In this document: one piece after another, positions 17,156-25,960 of the stretch
How positions within the stretch are numbered: position 1 is the first letter of the stretch
Layout of the letters: every line of letters begins with the position of its first letter
DNA from: Variovorax sp. ZS18.2.2
Lineage (GTDB): Bacteria > Pseudomonadota > Gammaproteobacteria > Burkholderiales > Burkholderiaceae_C
Direction of reading: 5' to 3'
Assembly (NCBI RefSeq): GCF_024701975.1
Contig: NZ_JANLNM010000005.1
Span: 1-64,000 of the forward strand
DNA length: 64,000 nucleotides
Notes under the pieces: generated by a model
Databases searched by the model: none
What the model saw: the letters and a program-made list of their open reading frames with translations, nothing else
What the model was told of the DNA's origin: nothing
Program-made: the position numbers and the translations under genes

Positions 17156-17719
17156 ATGACCGACAACGCTCAACCCCTCATTGAATTCGAAACGCCGCGC
17201 CTGCGGCTGAGGCAATGGCGCGAGAGCGATCTCGCGCCTTTTGCCGCGATGGCGGCCGACCCGCAGGTGATGGAATTTCTGCTGCCTTTGCCCACGCGCG
17301 CCGACAGCGATGCGTCGGCCGGCCGCGCCAGGGCGCTCATCGAGCAGAACGGCTGGGGCTTCTGGGCTGTCGAGCACAAAGCCACAGGCGAATTCATCGG
17401 CTTCACGGGGCTGAACGTGCCGCTGGCCACCCTGCCGTTTTCACCGTGCGTCGAGATCGGCTGGCGCTTTGCGCGCCACACGTGGGGCCAGGGCTTCGCG
17501 ATCGAGGCCGCGCGCGGCGCGTTGCAGGTCGGCTTCGAACGGCTGGGGTTCGACGAGATCGTGGCCTTCACCACGGTCGGCAACCTGCGCTCGGCCGCGG
17601 TGATGGAGCGCATCGGCATGCACGAGGACGTGGCCGGCGCGTTCGACCATCCGGCCGTACCCGCGGGGAGCGCGCTGCTTGCGCACCGGCTCTTCCGCAT
17701 CCGCCGCCCGCAGCGCTGA
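17156..17719 (+). CDS. GNAT-family N-acetyltransferase (RimJ/RimL-like)
   Basis: 187 residues. It begins with IEFETPRLRLRQWRESDLAPFAAM, the usual start of RimJ/RimL-type acetyltransferases. The acetyl-CoA loop region reads HTWGQGFAIEAARGAL and is followed by FTTVGNLRSAAVMERIGM. It would transfer acetyl groups from acetyl-CoA to an amine on a small molecule or protein terminus. CACAAT (17143-17148) lies seven bases before the ATG, so the message may be leaderless. The target is unknown. Confidence 0.88.
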   Translation: MTDNAQPLIEFETPRLRLRQWRESDLAPFAAMAADPQVMEFLLPLPTRADSDASAGRARALIEQNGWGFWAVEHKATGEFIGFTGLNVPLATLPFSPCVEIGWRFARHTWGQGFAIEAARGALQVGFERLGFDEIVAFTTVGNLRSAAVMERIGMHEDVAGAFDHPAVPAGSALLAHRLFRIRRPQR

Positions 17720-17736
17720 GGCTTGCCTACCGGGGC

Positions 17737-19113
17737 TTATTGCGGCTTGGCCCGCGACACGCGCCACACCGCGTTGCCCACGTCATCGGCCACCAGCAGC
17801 GCACCGCTCTTGTCGAGCGCCACGCCCACCGGCCGGCCTTGCGCCTTCTCATCCGCAGTAAGAAAGCCGGTGAGGATGTCCACCGGCGGCCCGCTCGGCT
17901 TGCCGCCGATGAAGGGCACGAACACCACCTTGTAGCCCGACTTGGGCTTGCGGTTCCACGAGCCGTGCTCGCCGATGAAGACGCCGCTCGCGAATTCCGG
18001 CGGCATGCCGCGCGCGTGGGAGAAGGCCATGCCCAGCGGCGCGACGTGCGAGCCGAGCGCGTAGTCGGGCGCGATGGCCTTGGCCGCCATGTCGGGGTTC
18101 TGCGGCGTGACGCGCGCATCGACGATGCCGCCGTAGTAGGTCCAGGGCCAGCCATAGAACGCGCCTTCCTTCACCGAAGTGAGGTAGTCGGGCACGAGGT
18201 CGCTGCCGATCTCGTCGCGCTCGTTCACCACGGTCCACAGCGCGTTGGTGTCGGGGTCCCAGCCCATGCCGTTGGGATTGCGCAGGCCGCTGGCGAAGAG
18301 GCGCTTTTCGCCGGTCTTCGCATCGACCTCCCAGATCGCGGCACGGCCTTCCTCGGCCGCGAGGCCGTTCTCGCCGATGTTGCTGTTGGAGCCGACCGTC
18401 ACGTAGAGCTTCGTGCCGTCGGCATTGGCGATCACGTTCTTGGTCCAGTGGTGGTTGATGCCCGCGGGCAGTTGCGTGACCAGCGTGGGATTGGCCTTCA
18501 CCGAGGTCTCGCCCTCGGTGTAGGGCACCTTCACGAGCGCATCGGCATTCGCGATGAAGAGTTCGTTGCCCACCAGCGCCATCCCGTAGGGCGACATGAG
18601 GTTGGTCATGAAGACCTGCCTGACCTCGGCCACGCCGTCGCCGTCGGCATCGCGCAGGAGGGTGATGCGGTTGGCGCTGGGCACGCCGGCGCCCGCGCGG
18701 CCCATGACCTTGCCCATGACCCAGTTGCGGATCTGGGCGATCGGCCCGCTGCCGCCGTCGCTGCTGCCGCCGGGCTTGGGCGGCTTGTTGCTCTCGGCCA
18801 CCAGCACGTCGCCGTTGGGCAGGGTGTAGACCCAGCGCGGGTGGTCGAGGCCGCGTGCGAGCGCCGTCACGCGCAGGCCTTCGGCGGGGGTGGGCGCGGC
18901 GGTGTCGGTCCAGCCGACGGCGGGTGCCACGTTGACGGTGGGAATCAGGGTCTTGTTCGGCTCGGCCAGCTGCGGGCGGGGGCCGGTCGTGACCTCGGGG
19001 GTCAGCTTGGCGGCCTCGCCGCAGCCCGCGAGCAATGCGGCCGCGACGGCCAGGGCGGACAACTGCCAGATCGAAGAGCCGATACGGGTGGGTGCTTGCT
19101 GCGGAACTTTCAT
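17737..19113 (-). CDS. Lipoprotein sugar dehydrogenase, PQQ-dependent GSDH/sorbosone type
   Basis: 458 residues from the ATG at 19113. An N-terminal lipoprotein signal ends LLAGC with Cys31 as the lipidated residue, so the protein faces the periplasm on a lipid anchor. The body is a six-bladed beta-propeller of the glucose/sorbosone dehydrogenase family: GLDHPRWVYTLPNGDVLVAE, GINHHWTKNVI, LRNPNGMGWDPD and GEHGSWNRKPKSGYKV are typical blocks. Relatives use PQQ to oxidise aldoses or L-sorbosone; many are uncharacterised. No PQQ synthesis genes are in the window. It is convergent with the GNAT gene and divergent from alaX. Confidence 0.88.
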   Translation of the reverse strand: MKVPQQAPTRIGSSIWQLSALAVAAALLAGCGEAAKLTPEVTTGPRPQLAEPNKTLIPTVNVAPAVGWTDTAAPTPAEGLRVTALARGLDHPRWVYTLPNGDVLVAESNKPPKPGGSSDGGSGPIAQIRNWVMGKVMGRAGAGVPSANRITLLRDADGDGVAEVRQVFMTNLMSPYGMALVGNELFIANADALVKVPYTEGETSVKANPTLVTQLPAGINHHWTKNVIANADGTKLYVTVGSNSNIGENGLAAEEGRAAIWEVDAKTGEKRLFASGLRNPNGMGWDPDTNALWTVVNERDEIGSDLVPDYLTSVKEGAFYGWPWTYYGGIVDARVTPQNPDMAAKAIAPDYALGSHVAPLGMAFSHARGMPPEFASGVFIGEHGSWNRKPKSGYKVVFVPFIGGKPSGPPVDILTGFLTADEKAQGRPVGVALDKSGALLVADDVGNAVWRVSRAKPQ

Positions 19114-19243
19114 GCGTGATCCTTCGCGGCGGGGGCCGCATACCGGGCGGATCATGACCGGCCGCGCAACCCCGGGGCTGTCGGTCGTGGGCGCTTTCTG
19201 GCGTGGGCGCACCCCAATCGCGCATCGCCGCTACCATCGCCGC

Positions 19244-20002
19244 ATGACCGACGACCTGTTCCGTGCCGACGCCTACCTGCGCGCCTGCGAAGCCCGCATC
19301 CTGCGCATCGACGAAGCCGGCATCGTGCTGGACCGCACGGTGTTCTATCCGCTGGGCGGCGGGCAGGCGGGAGACAGCGGCGTGCTGGCCCTGGCCGACG
19401 GCCGCGAAGTCCTCATCGCCGACACCCGCAAGGCCAAGAATGAAGAAGGCCAGCCGACCCATGAGTTCCTCCATGTGCCGGCGCCCGAACAGGCCGAGTT
19501 GCTGGCCGCGCTGAAGCCCGGCGACACCGTCACCGCCCGCCTCGACTGGGAGCGCCGCCACCGGCTGATGCGCTTTCACACCGCCTCCCACCTGCTGTGC
19601 CACCTCGTGCCGGTGCCGGTGAACGGCTGCTCGATCACGCCCGACTACGCGCGCATCGATTTCCACATGACCGATCCGCTCGACAAGGAAGCGCTCACCG
19701 CCGGCCTCGCCCGCCTGGTTGAGGCGGCGCATCCGCTGACCGTGGGCGCGATCACCGACGAGGAGCTCGATGCGAACCCGGCCCTGGTCAAGAGCATGAG
19801 CGTGCAGCCGCCGCGCGGCACGGGCACGGTACGCACCATCCGCATCGGCGGCGAAGGTGCAGTGCAGATCGACTTCCAGCCCTGCGGCGGCACACATGTT
19901 GCAAACACCTCGGAAATCGGGGCGGTCATGGTCACCAAGATCGAGAAGAAAAGCGCCAACAGCCGGCGCGTGGTGCTGGGCTGGGCGACCGCGGCAGCCT
20001 GA
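19244..20002 (+). CDS. alaX: Alanyl-tRNA editing protein AlaX
   Basis: 252 residues. It has the editing-domain zinc ligands H112 and H116 (HTASHLLCH) and C214 with H218 (CGGTHV), and FYPLGGGQAGDSG near residue 38. AlaX hydrolyses Ser-tRNA(Ala), or Gly-tRNA(Ala), made by mistakes of alanyl-tRNA synthetase, in the cytoplasm. The length, with an N-terminal beta-barrel domain, fits the medium AlaX-M type. TACCAT (19232-19237) lies six bases before the ATG, consistent with a leaderless message. Confidence 0.92.
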   Translation: MTDDLFRADAYLRACEARILRIDEAGIVLDRTVFYPLGGGQAGDSGVLALADGREVLIADTRKAKNEEGQPTHEFLHVPAPEQAELLAALKPGDTVTARLDWERRHRLMRFHTASHLLCHLVPVPVNGCSITPDYARIDFHMTDPLDKEALTAGLARLVEAAHPLTVGAITDEELDANPALVKSMSVQPPRGTGTVRTIRIGGEGAVQIDFQPCGGTHVANTSEIGAVMVTKIEKKSANSRRVVLGWATAAA

Positions 20003-20045
20003 CGCCCCCGGAACTTCGCCCTGCCCCAACGCTCCGACTGACGGC

Positions 20046-22271
20046 ATGATCTTCTCGCGCATCCATTTCGCTACGCTTCTGATAGCAATCTCCGCAGCCA
20101 GCATGCCGGCTGCGGCGCAACTGGCTTCCAAGACCGGGGCCGTCGTCACCACCCCCCACGTGCGCGCCGAACTGATCGCGCATGCGCCCGACGGCGTGGC
20201 GCCCGGCGCACAGGCCTGGGTCGGCCTGCAGATCACGCACCAGCCCGAGTGGCACACCTACTGGAAGAACGCCGGCGATTCCGGCCTGCCCACCGAGCTC
20301 ACCTGGACGCTGCCCGCCGGCGTCTCGACCGGCGAAATCGCCTGGCCGGTCCCGAAGAAGATCCCGGTCGGCAGCCTCGCCAACTACGGCTACGAGAACA
20401 CCGTGCTGCTGCCGGTGCCGCTGGAGGTGTCGACGCTCTACAAGCCGCCGATGGCGCTCGCAGGCGGCACGCCCGCGATGGACGTGAAGCTCAAGGCCTC
20501 CTGGCTGGTCTGCCGCAAGGAATGCATCCCCGAAGAGGGCGAATTCACGCTCTCGCTGCCGCTGCAGGGCTCGACCGCGCTGCACAAGGCCGAGTTCGAC
20601 GCCGCAGAGGCCGCCCAGCCCCAGCCGCTGGCCAAACCGGGCGGCATCGAGGTCAATGGCAACAACCTGCAAGTGAAGCTCGAAGGCCTGCCGGCCGCCG
20701 TGCAAGGCAAGACGCTGGCCTTCTTCCCCGAAACCCCCGAGGTGATCCGCACCGCGGCCGTCTCCGGCAAGGACTGGACGCAAAGCTGGCAAGGCAACAC
20801 CTGGACCGCGACGATGCCGCTGGCCGACCAGCGCAGCGCGAGCCCCACGGTGATGCCGGTGGTGGTCGCGCTCGCCGAGGCCGACCGCCAGCCGGGCCAG
20901 CCAGTGGCGTGGCGCACGGAAGCGCCGGTCGCGGGCACCTGGCCCGCCGCCGCCACACCGGCGCGCACCGAGGTGTCGCCCGCACTGCAGGCCGCGCTCG
21001 CTGCAAACGCCGCCAACGCCGTCGCATCGGCATCGTCCACCGACCTGCCCGCCCAACCCACCGGCACCTTCGCCATGGCCTTGCTGGGCGCGCTGCTCGG
21101 CGGCCTGCTGCTGAACCTGATGCCCTGCGTGTTCCCGATCCTCGCGATCAAGGTGCTGGGCTTTGCGCGGCAGGCGGGCAACGCCAGTGCGCACCGCAAG
21201 GCGGGCCTCGCGTACACGGGCGGCGTGATGCTGTCGTTCCTCGCGCTCGGCGGCGCCATGCTCGCGCTGCGCGCGGCCGGCGCGCAACTGGGCTGGGGCT
21301 TCCAGCTGCAGTCGCCGGGCGTGGTGGCGGCGCTGGCGGGGCTCTTCACGCTGATCGGCCTCAACCTCGTGGGCGTGTTCGAGTTCGGCCACGCGGTGCC
21401 GTCGTCGATGTGCACTGCGCAGGCCAAGCACCCGCTGGCCAACGACTTCCTCTCCGGCGTGCTCGCCGTGGTGATCGCCTCGCCCTGCACCGCGCCGTTC
21501 ATGGGCGTGTCGCTCGGTTTCGCGATCGGCCTGCCGGCCGCGCAGGCGCTGCTCCTGTTCGCGGCGCTGGGCCTCGGGCTCGCGCTGCCTTACCTCGTGG
21601 CCGGCTTCGTGCCCGCCATTGCGCACCTGCTGCCCAAGCCGGGCCCGTGGATGGGCACGCTGCGCCGCCTGCTGGCCTTCCCGATGTTCGCCACCGTGGC
21701 ATGGCTGGTCTGGATCCTCGGCCAGCAAAGCGGCATCGACGGCGCGGGCACGCTGCTCGCGCTGCTGGTGTGCCTGGCCGCCATCGTCTGGGCGTTCACG
21801 CTGCGCGGCCGCACGCGGCTGGTGATCGCCACGGTGCTGATCGCCTTCACCGCCATGCTCACCGGCGCCATCGGCCGCAATGTGCTGCAGGTGGTGGAGC
21901 CGGCCAAGCTGGCTGCGGCCAGCACTGCCAACCAGCGCTGGCAACCGTGGTCGGCCGAGCGCGTGAGCGAGCTCTCGGGCGCCGGCCAGCCGGTGTTCAT
22001 CGACTTCACCGCCGCCTGGTGCGTGACCTGCCAGTACAACAAGAAGCGCACGCTGGCCGATGCCGAGGTGCTGGCCGATTTCGATGCCAAGAAGGTCGCG
22101 ATGCTGCGCGCCGACTGGACCCGCCGCGACCCCGCCATCACCGCCGCGCTCACCGCGCTCGGCCGCAGCGGCGTGCCGGTCTACGTGCTGCAGGCGCCGG
22201 GCAAGGCACCAGTCGTGCTGACCGAAATTTTGGGTAAAGAAGAGGTCCGCGCCGCACTCGCCGCGCTTTGA
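20046..22271 (+). CDS. DsbD/ScsB-type thiol:disulfide interchange protein
   Basis: 741 residues. After a signal peptide (about 1-24) comes a DsbD-N-like domain with Cys pair CRKEC near residue 157. A membrane domain with eight or so segments carries the transmembrane Cys in NLMPCVFPILAIKVLG and ASPCTAPFMG. A C-terminal thioredoxin domain has AAWCVTCQYNKK. The protein moves electrons from cytoplasmic thioredoxin across the inner membrane to periplasmic thiol proteins. The N-terminal domain (ITHQPEWHTYWKNAGDSGLPT) resembles the ScsB group more than classical DsbD. Its thiol partner may be the redoxin encoded 75 bp downstream. Confidence 0.9.
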   Translation: MIFSRIHFATLLIAISAASMPAAAQLASKTGAVVTTPHVRAELIAHAPDGVAPGAQAWVGLQITHQPEWHTYWKNAGDSGLPTELTWTLPAGVSTGEIAWPVPKKIPVGSLANYGYENTVLLPVPLEVSTLYKPPMALAGGTPAMDVKLKASWLVCRKECIPEEGEFTLSLPLQGSTALHKAEFDAAEAAQPQPLAKPGGIEVNGNNLQVKLEGLPAAVQGKTLAFFPETPEVIRTAAVSGKDWTQSWQGNTWTATMPLADQRSASPTVMPVVVALAEADRQPGQPVAWRTEAPVAGTWPAAATPARTEVSPALQAALAANAANAVASASSTDLPAQPTGTFAMALLGALLGGLLLNLMPCVFPILAIKVLGFARQAGNASAHRKAGLAYTGGVMLSFLALGGAMLALRAAGAQLGWGFQLQSPGVVAALAGLFTLIGLNLVGVFEFGHAVPSSMCTAQAKHPLANDFLSGVLAVVIASPCTAPFMGVSLGFAIGLPAAQALLLFAALGLGLALPYLVAGFVPAIAHLLPKPGPWMGTLRRLLAFPMFATVAWLVWILGQQSGIDGAGTLLALLVCLAAIVWAFTLRGRTRLVIATVLIAFTAMLTGAIGRNVLQVVEPAKLAAASTANQRWQPWSAERVSELSGAGQPVFIDFTAAWCVTCQYNKKRTLADAEVLADFDAKKVAMLRADWTRRDPAITAALTALGRSGVPVYVLQAPGKAPVVLTEILGKEEVRAALAAL

Positions 22272-22346
22272 CCACTGCGTGACATGGGTTGTCACATGCA
22301 CTTGAAGAAACGGTTCTAAGCTGCAGTTGTCGTTTGGAATTTTCTA

Positions 22347-23054
22347 ATGGAGCTCAAGCTGGCCATGTCTCTCTCGCCAATCTCCGACTCGCGGTCCCTT
22401 CGTGCCGCGCGCCATGCCCGCGCCGCCCTGAGCCGAGCCTCCCGCCGTGCCGTCGTTGCTGCCGCTGTCGCGCTCGGCGGTGCATTCCTGATGGGCAACG
22501 CCTTCGCCGCACCGGCCGTGGGCCAGAAGGCACCCGACTTCGTGGCCGTCGACACCACCGGCGCCAAGCACAAGCTCTCGGACTTCGCCGGCAAGTTCGT
22601 GGTGCTCGAATGGACCAACCCCGGCTGCCCCTTCGTGCGCAAGCACTACGGCAGCGGCAACATGCCCGCCACGCAGAAGGCCGCGACCGACAAGGGCGTG
22701 GTGTGGCTGGCCATCAACTCCACCGAACGCGCCGCGAGCGACTACCTGAAGGCCGACGCGCTCGATGCCTGGATGAAGTCGCAATCGGCCGCGCCCACCG
22801 CCGTGCTGATGGACGAGGACGGCGTCATCGGCCAGGTCTACGGCGCGCGCACCACGCCGCACATCTTCATCATCGATCCCAAGGGCGTGCTGGTGTATGC
22901 GGGCGGCATCGACAGCATTGCGTCGGCACGCGCGGACGACATCAAGACCGCGACCAACTACGTGAACCAGGCGCTGGGCGAAGCCTTCGGCGGCAAGCCG
23001 ATTTCGGCCGCCACGACGCGGCCCTACGGCTGCTCGATCAAGTACAAAGCCTGA
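22347..23054 (+). CDS. Exported redoxin/thioredoxin-like protein with a single active-site Cys
   Basis: 235 residues with a long basic N-terminus and hydrophobic signal (about 34-54, RRAVVAAAVALGG to NAFAAPA), so the mature part is periplasmic. The AhpC/TSA-like domain has VGQKAPDFVAVDTTG and LEWTNPGCPFVRKHY, with Cys94 but no second Cys in the motif, so it works as a 1-Cys peroxidase or reductase rather than as CxxC thioredoxin. It follows the DsbD-like gene on the same strand by 75 bp, suggesting that DsbD reduces it. A start at Met7 is possible. Confidence 0.85.
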   Translation: MELKLAMSLSPISDSRSLRAARHARAALSRASRRAVVAAAVALGGAFLMGNAFAAPAVGQKAPDFVAVDTTGAKHKLSDFAGKFVVLEWTNPGCPFVRKHYGSGNMPATQKAATDKGVVWLAINSTERAASDYLKADALDAWMKSQSAAPTAVLMDEDGVIGQVYGARTTPHIFIIDPKGVLVYAGGIDSIASARADDIKTATNYVNQALGEAFGGKPISAATTRPYGCSIKYKA

Positions 23055-23167
23055 CGCGCGCACACCGTCACTCTGCGAGTGACAGCTACCTGACTCCCGG
23101 GGTCAGGTAGCGGTCGGGGAGCCCGACCTACTCTTGGCGAACACACATCGCCCAAGGGGACAACAAG

Positions 23168-24514
23168 ATGAATCCTGCGCCCTCCGCTGCGCAACAAGGC
23201 GCGGCCGTCCGCCCTTCTTCCACCACGGCTTCCTCCTCCTCGAAATTTGCCACGGTCCTGCGGGTGACCGGCGGCAATTTCATGGAGATGTTCGACTTCT
23301 TCTTGTTCGGCTTCTACGCCACGCAGATCTCGAAGGCGTTCTTCCCCGCGGGCAACGAGTTCGCCTCGCTGATGCTGACCTTCATGACCTTCGGCGCGGG
23401 CTTCCTGATGCGTCCGCTGGGCGCGATTTTTCTCGGCGCGTATGTCGACCGCGTCGGCCGCCGCAAGGGCCTGATCGTCACGCTGGCGCTGATGGCGCTC
23501 GGCACGCTGCTGATCGCCTGCGTGCCGGCCTACGCGACCATCGGCGTCATCGCGCCGCTCCTGGTGCTCATCGGCCGGCTGCTGCAGGGCTTCTCGGCGG
23601 GCGTGGAGCTGGGCGGCGTGTCGGTGTACCTCTCGGAGATGGCCACGCCGGGCCGCAAGGGCTTCTACGTGAGCTGGCAGTCGGCCAGCCAGCAGGTCGC
23701 CATCGTGGTGGCGGCCGCGCTCGGCTACTGGCTCAACGTGACCTACTCCTCGCAGGAGATCGGCGACTTCTACTGGCGCGTGCCCTTCTTCGTCGGCTGC
23801 CTGATCGTGCCGGTGCTGTTCGTCATCCGCCGCTCGCTGCAGGAGACCGAGGAGTTCATGGCGCGCAAGCACCGCCCCGATGCGCGCGAGATCTTCCAGT
23901 CGATGGTCGCGAACTGGGGGCTGGTCATCGCCGGGATGATGCTGGTGTCGATGACCACCGTGTCGTTCTACCTGATCACGGTCTACACGCCGACCTTCGG
24001 CAAGTCGGTGCTGCACCTGAGCACGACCGATGCGCTCATCGTCACGCTGTGCGTGGCGATTTCGAACTTCATCTGGCTGCCGATCATGGGCGCGCTGTCG
24101 GACCGCGTGGGGCGCAAGCCGCTGCTGATTTTGTTCACCGTGCTGACCATCCTCACCGCGTACCCGTCGCTCAAGTGGCTGGTGGGCGCGCCGAGCTTCG
24201 CGCGCATGCTCGAGGTCGAGTTGTGGCTGTCGTTCCTCTACGCGAGCTACAACGGCGCGATGGTGGTGGCGCTCACCGAGGTGATGCCGGTGAACGTGCG
24301 CACAGCGGGTTTCTCGCTGGCCTACAGCCTGGCGACCGCGCTGTTCGGCGGCTTCACGCCGGCCATCGCGACGGGGCTGATCGAGATGACCGGCGACAAG
24401 GGCGCGCCGGGCCTGTGGATGACGGCCGCCGCGATCTGCGGGCTGATCGCCACGCTGGTGCTCTACCGACGCAATGTGAGCCCGGCGGACGCGCAGCGCG
24501 TGCCGGTCGTCTGA
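23168..24514 (+). CDS. MFS transporter, citrate/tricarballylate-proton symporter type
   Basis: 448 residues with 12 membrane segments after a Ser/Ala-rich N-terminal tail of 25 residues. GGNFMEMFDFFLFGFYATQISKAFFP, LGAIFLGAYVDRVGRRKG and LIGRLLQGFSAGVELGGVSVYLSE are characteristic of the citrate-proton symporter group (CitA/TcuC). It probably imports citrate or a related tricarboxylate across the inner membrane. ACAAGATG gives a weak ribosome site. It stands alone, with no tcuAB genes next to it. Confidence 0.87.
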   Translation: MNPAPSAAQQGAAVRPSSTTASSSSKFATVLRVTGGNFMEMFDFFLFGFYATQISKAFFPAGNEFASLMLTFMTFGAGFLMRPLGAIFLGAYVDRVGRRKGLIVTLALMALGTLLIACVPAYATIGVIAPLLVLIGRLLQGFSAGVELGGVSVYLSEMATPGRKGFYVSWQSASQQVAIVVAAALGYWLNVTYSSQEIGDFYWRVPFFVGCLIVPVLFVIRRSLQETEEFMARKHRPDAREIFQSMVANWGLVIAGMMLVSMTTVSFYLITVYTPTFGKSVLHLSTTDALIVTLCVAISNFIWLPIMGALSDRVGRKPLLILFTVLTILTAYPSLKWLVGAPSFARMLEVELWLSFLYASYNGAMVVALTEVMPVNVRTAGFSLAYSLATALFGGFTPAIATGLIEMTGDKGAPGLWMTAAAICGLIATLVLYRRNVSPADAQRVPVV

Positions 24515-24518
24515 GTTT

Positions 24519-24650
24519 TCAGACCCGCCGAAGCCCGCCGTCGCTCTCGATCACCGTGCCCGTGGTGTGGCCGTTCTCGATCGGGAACTGGATCGCATGC
24601 GCCACGTCCTGCGGCTGGCCCACGCGGCCGACGGGCTGTGGGGGTTGCGG
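24519..24650 (-). pseudogene. Remnant of an SDR oxidoreductase (C-terminal end only)
   Basis: On the minus strand a frame ends at TGA 24521-24519 and reads PVGRVGQPQDVAHAIQFP, then NGHTTGTVIESDGGLRRV. This is the conserved tail of short-chain dehydrogenases (GRxGxPxDVAxAI...TGxVxxxDGG). Upstream of it the frame meets a stop at about 24653 and the AraC gene ends at 24657, so the N-terminal four-fifths is missing. It is a decayed gene fragment left beside the AraC/SDR group, possibly from recombination when the neighbouring insert arrived. Confidence 0.7.
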
Positions 24651-24656
24651 CGCTGA

Positions 24657-25745
24657 TCAGCCTTGGTGCTCTTCAGGTTGCACGGGGTCCCGAGCGCTCA
24701 TTTCCGACCGCACCGTTTGCGGCGTCTTCCCGGTCCAGGCCTGAAACGCCCGGGCAAAGGAATTGGAATCCTCGAAGCCCAGCAGGAACGATATTTCCGC
24801 GCCCGACATTTCCGTGTTGCGCAGGTAGTGGTGCGCCAGGGATTCGCGCAAGGTGTCCAGCGTCTGCTGGAACGAGGTGCCCTCCTCCTGCAGCTTGCGC
24901 TGCAGCGTGCGGGTGCTGACTGCAAGCCTTCGACTGACCGCCTGCATGGAGACCTCGCCCGCCGGCAAGGTCTCCAGCAGCGTGCTGCGCACGCGTTCGG
25001 TCATGCCGGCCGTCCGATCCAGGTCGGCCAGCCGCTGGCGCAAGGTGGGCTCGAAGAAGGACCACATCTTGTGGTTCTCCGTCAGGAACGGCCGCTCGAC
25101 GTCGGCGGCAGCGAACACCAGGGTGGCCAGCGGCGCGTCGGTCACGGGAATGCCGAAGTAGGACTTGTAGGTGAGCGCATCCGCTTCGACGGTCGGCGGC
25201 GATGGCCAACTGACTCGCAGCGGCTGCACCTGGCTGCGCGTTGCCAACCGCGCCAACTGCACGAAGAACACCAGCTTGAACGCCAGAAACACGCCGGGCG
25301 GCGGCTCGGCGGGATCCAGAAAATCGACGGTGACCGTGGTGTGCGCCACCGTGCGTTCGATCCGGATGGCCATCGGCGCGATCAACTTCACGTACTTGGC
25401 AATTCGATCGAGCGCGCCGCCCATATTGGCACTGCAGAGGGCTGCGAAGAGTTCCGGGTCGAACCAGTCGGAGGTCATCACCCGGGCGATTTGCAATGGC
25501 GCCGGCAAGTCCGGGGCGACGGATTGGGCCTCCGCTTCGAGGGCCTCCCAAAGCTTGAAGAAATTCCGCGAATCCAGGCGAACGTTCTGGCGCGAAAACA
25601 AATCGGCCGGCAGTTGCGCGCGACGCAATACGGGAGAGGTTGCGAGCCCTGCGTCCTGCATCAATATCCGCCAGCCCGGCCAAACCGAAAATTCCATCGC
25701 TGAACTGCGCCGGCCAGCCGGGGGAGAGAGATTTTCATGATCCAT
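24657..25745 (-). CDS. AraC-family regulator with large N-terminal domain (OruR/ArgR-like type)
   Basis: 362 residues. The N-terminal region (about 30-220) is the arabinose-binding-like domain found in AraC proteins of amino-acid and lipid catabolism. The C-terminal double helix-turn-helix (about 265-350) has VSMQAVSRRLAVSTRTLQRKLQEEG and ISFLLGFEDSNSFARAFQAWTGKTP. It is transcribed away from the SDR/YciI/hydrolase group across 215 bp that hold paired direct repeats, so it probably controls that group. A second start (Met17) is possible. The inducer is unknown. Confidence 0.9.
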   Translation of the reverse strand: MDHENLSPPAGRRSSAMEFSVWPGWRILMQDAGLATSPVLRRAQLPADLFSRQNVRLDSRNFFKLWEALEAEAQSVAPDLPAPLQIARVMTSDWFDPELFAALCSANMGGALDRIAKYVKLIAPMAIRIERTVAHTTVTVDFLDPAEPPPGVFLAFKLVFFVQLARLATRSQVQPLRVSWPSPPTVEADALTYKSYFGIPVTDAPLATLVFAAADVERPFLTENHKMWSFFEPTLRQRLADLDRTAGMTERVRSTLLETLPAGEVSMQAVSRRLAVSTRTLQRKLQEEGTSFQQTLDTLRESLAHHYLRNTEMSGAEISFLLGFEDSNSFARAFQAWTGKTPQTVRSEMSARDPVQPEEHQG

Positions 25746-25810
25746 TGGCTCAGTCTAGGTCGCGGATCACGCCATCGCAATGGCAGATGGCGCCAAGATT
25801 TGCCGGGATC

Positions 25811-25845
25811 TTGGCGCGTTTCGCTGCCAAGTTGGCGCATTTCGC
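25811..25845. promoter_or_regulatory. Direct-repeat operator for the AraC-family protein
   Basis: TTGGCGCGTTTCGC (25811-25824) and TTGGCGCATTTCGC (25832-25845) match at 13 of 14 bases and start 21 bp apart, two turns of the helix, as expected for a dimer of AraC-type proteins binding on one face. An inverted relative, TGGCGCCAAG, lies at 25788-25797. The repeats are in the spacer between the AraC gene and the SDR gene at 25961. Confidence 0.6.
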
Positions 25846-25960
25846 GAGTGTCAATCACTCACTTCGTCGGCAAAGTACAACCCGTCTCGCCACTCTTTTT
25901 GGCAGCAGCAATCGTAATTTCCGACATCGGGTCTTCAATAAACAGCAGGCGAACAGCGAA

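Noticed and set aside
18890..19243. Longer N-terminus for alaX starting at 18890
   Set aside because: It would overlap the lipoprotein gene's signal sequence on the other strand, and the AlaX domain begins at the 19244 ATG with a matching -10 box.
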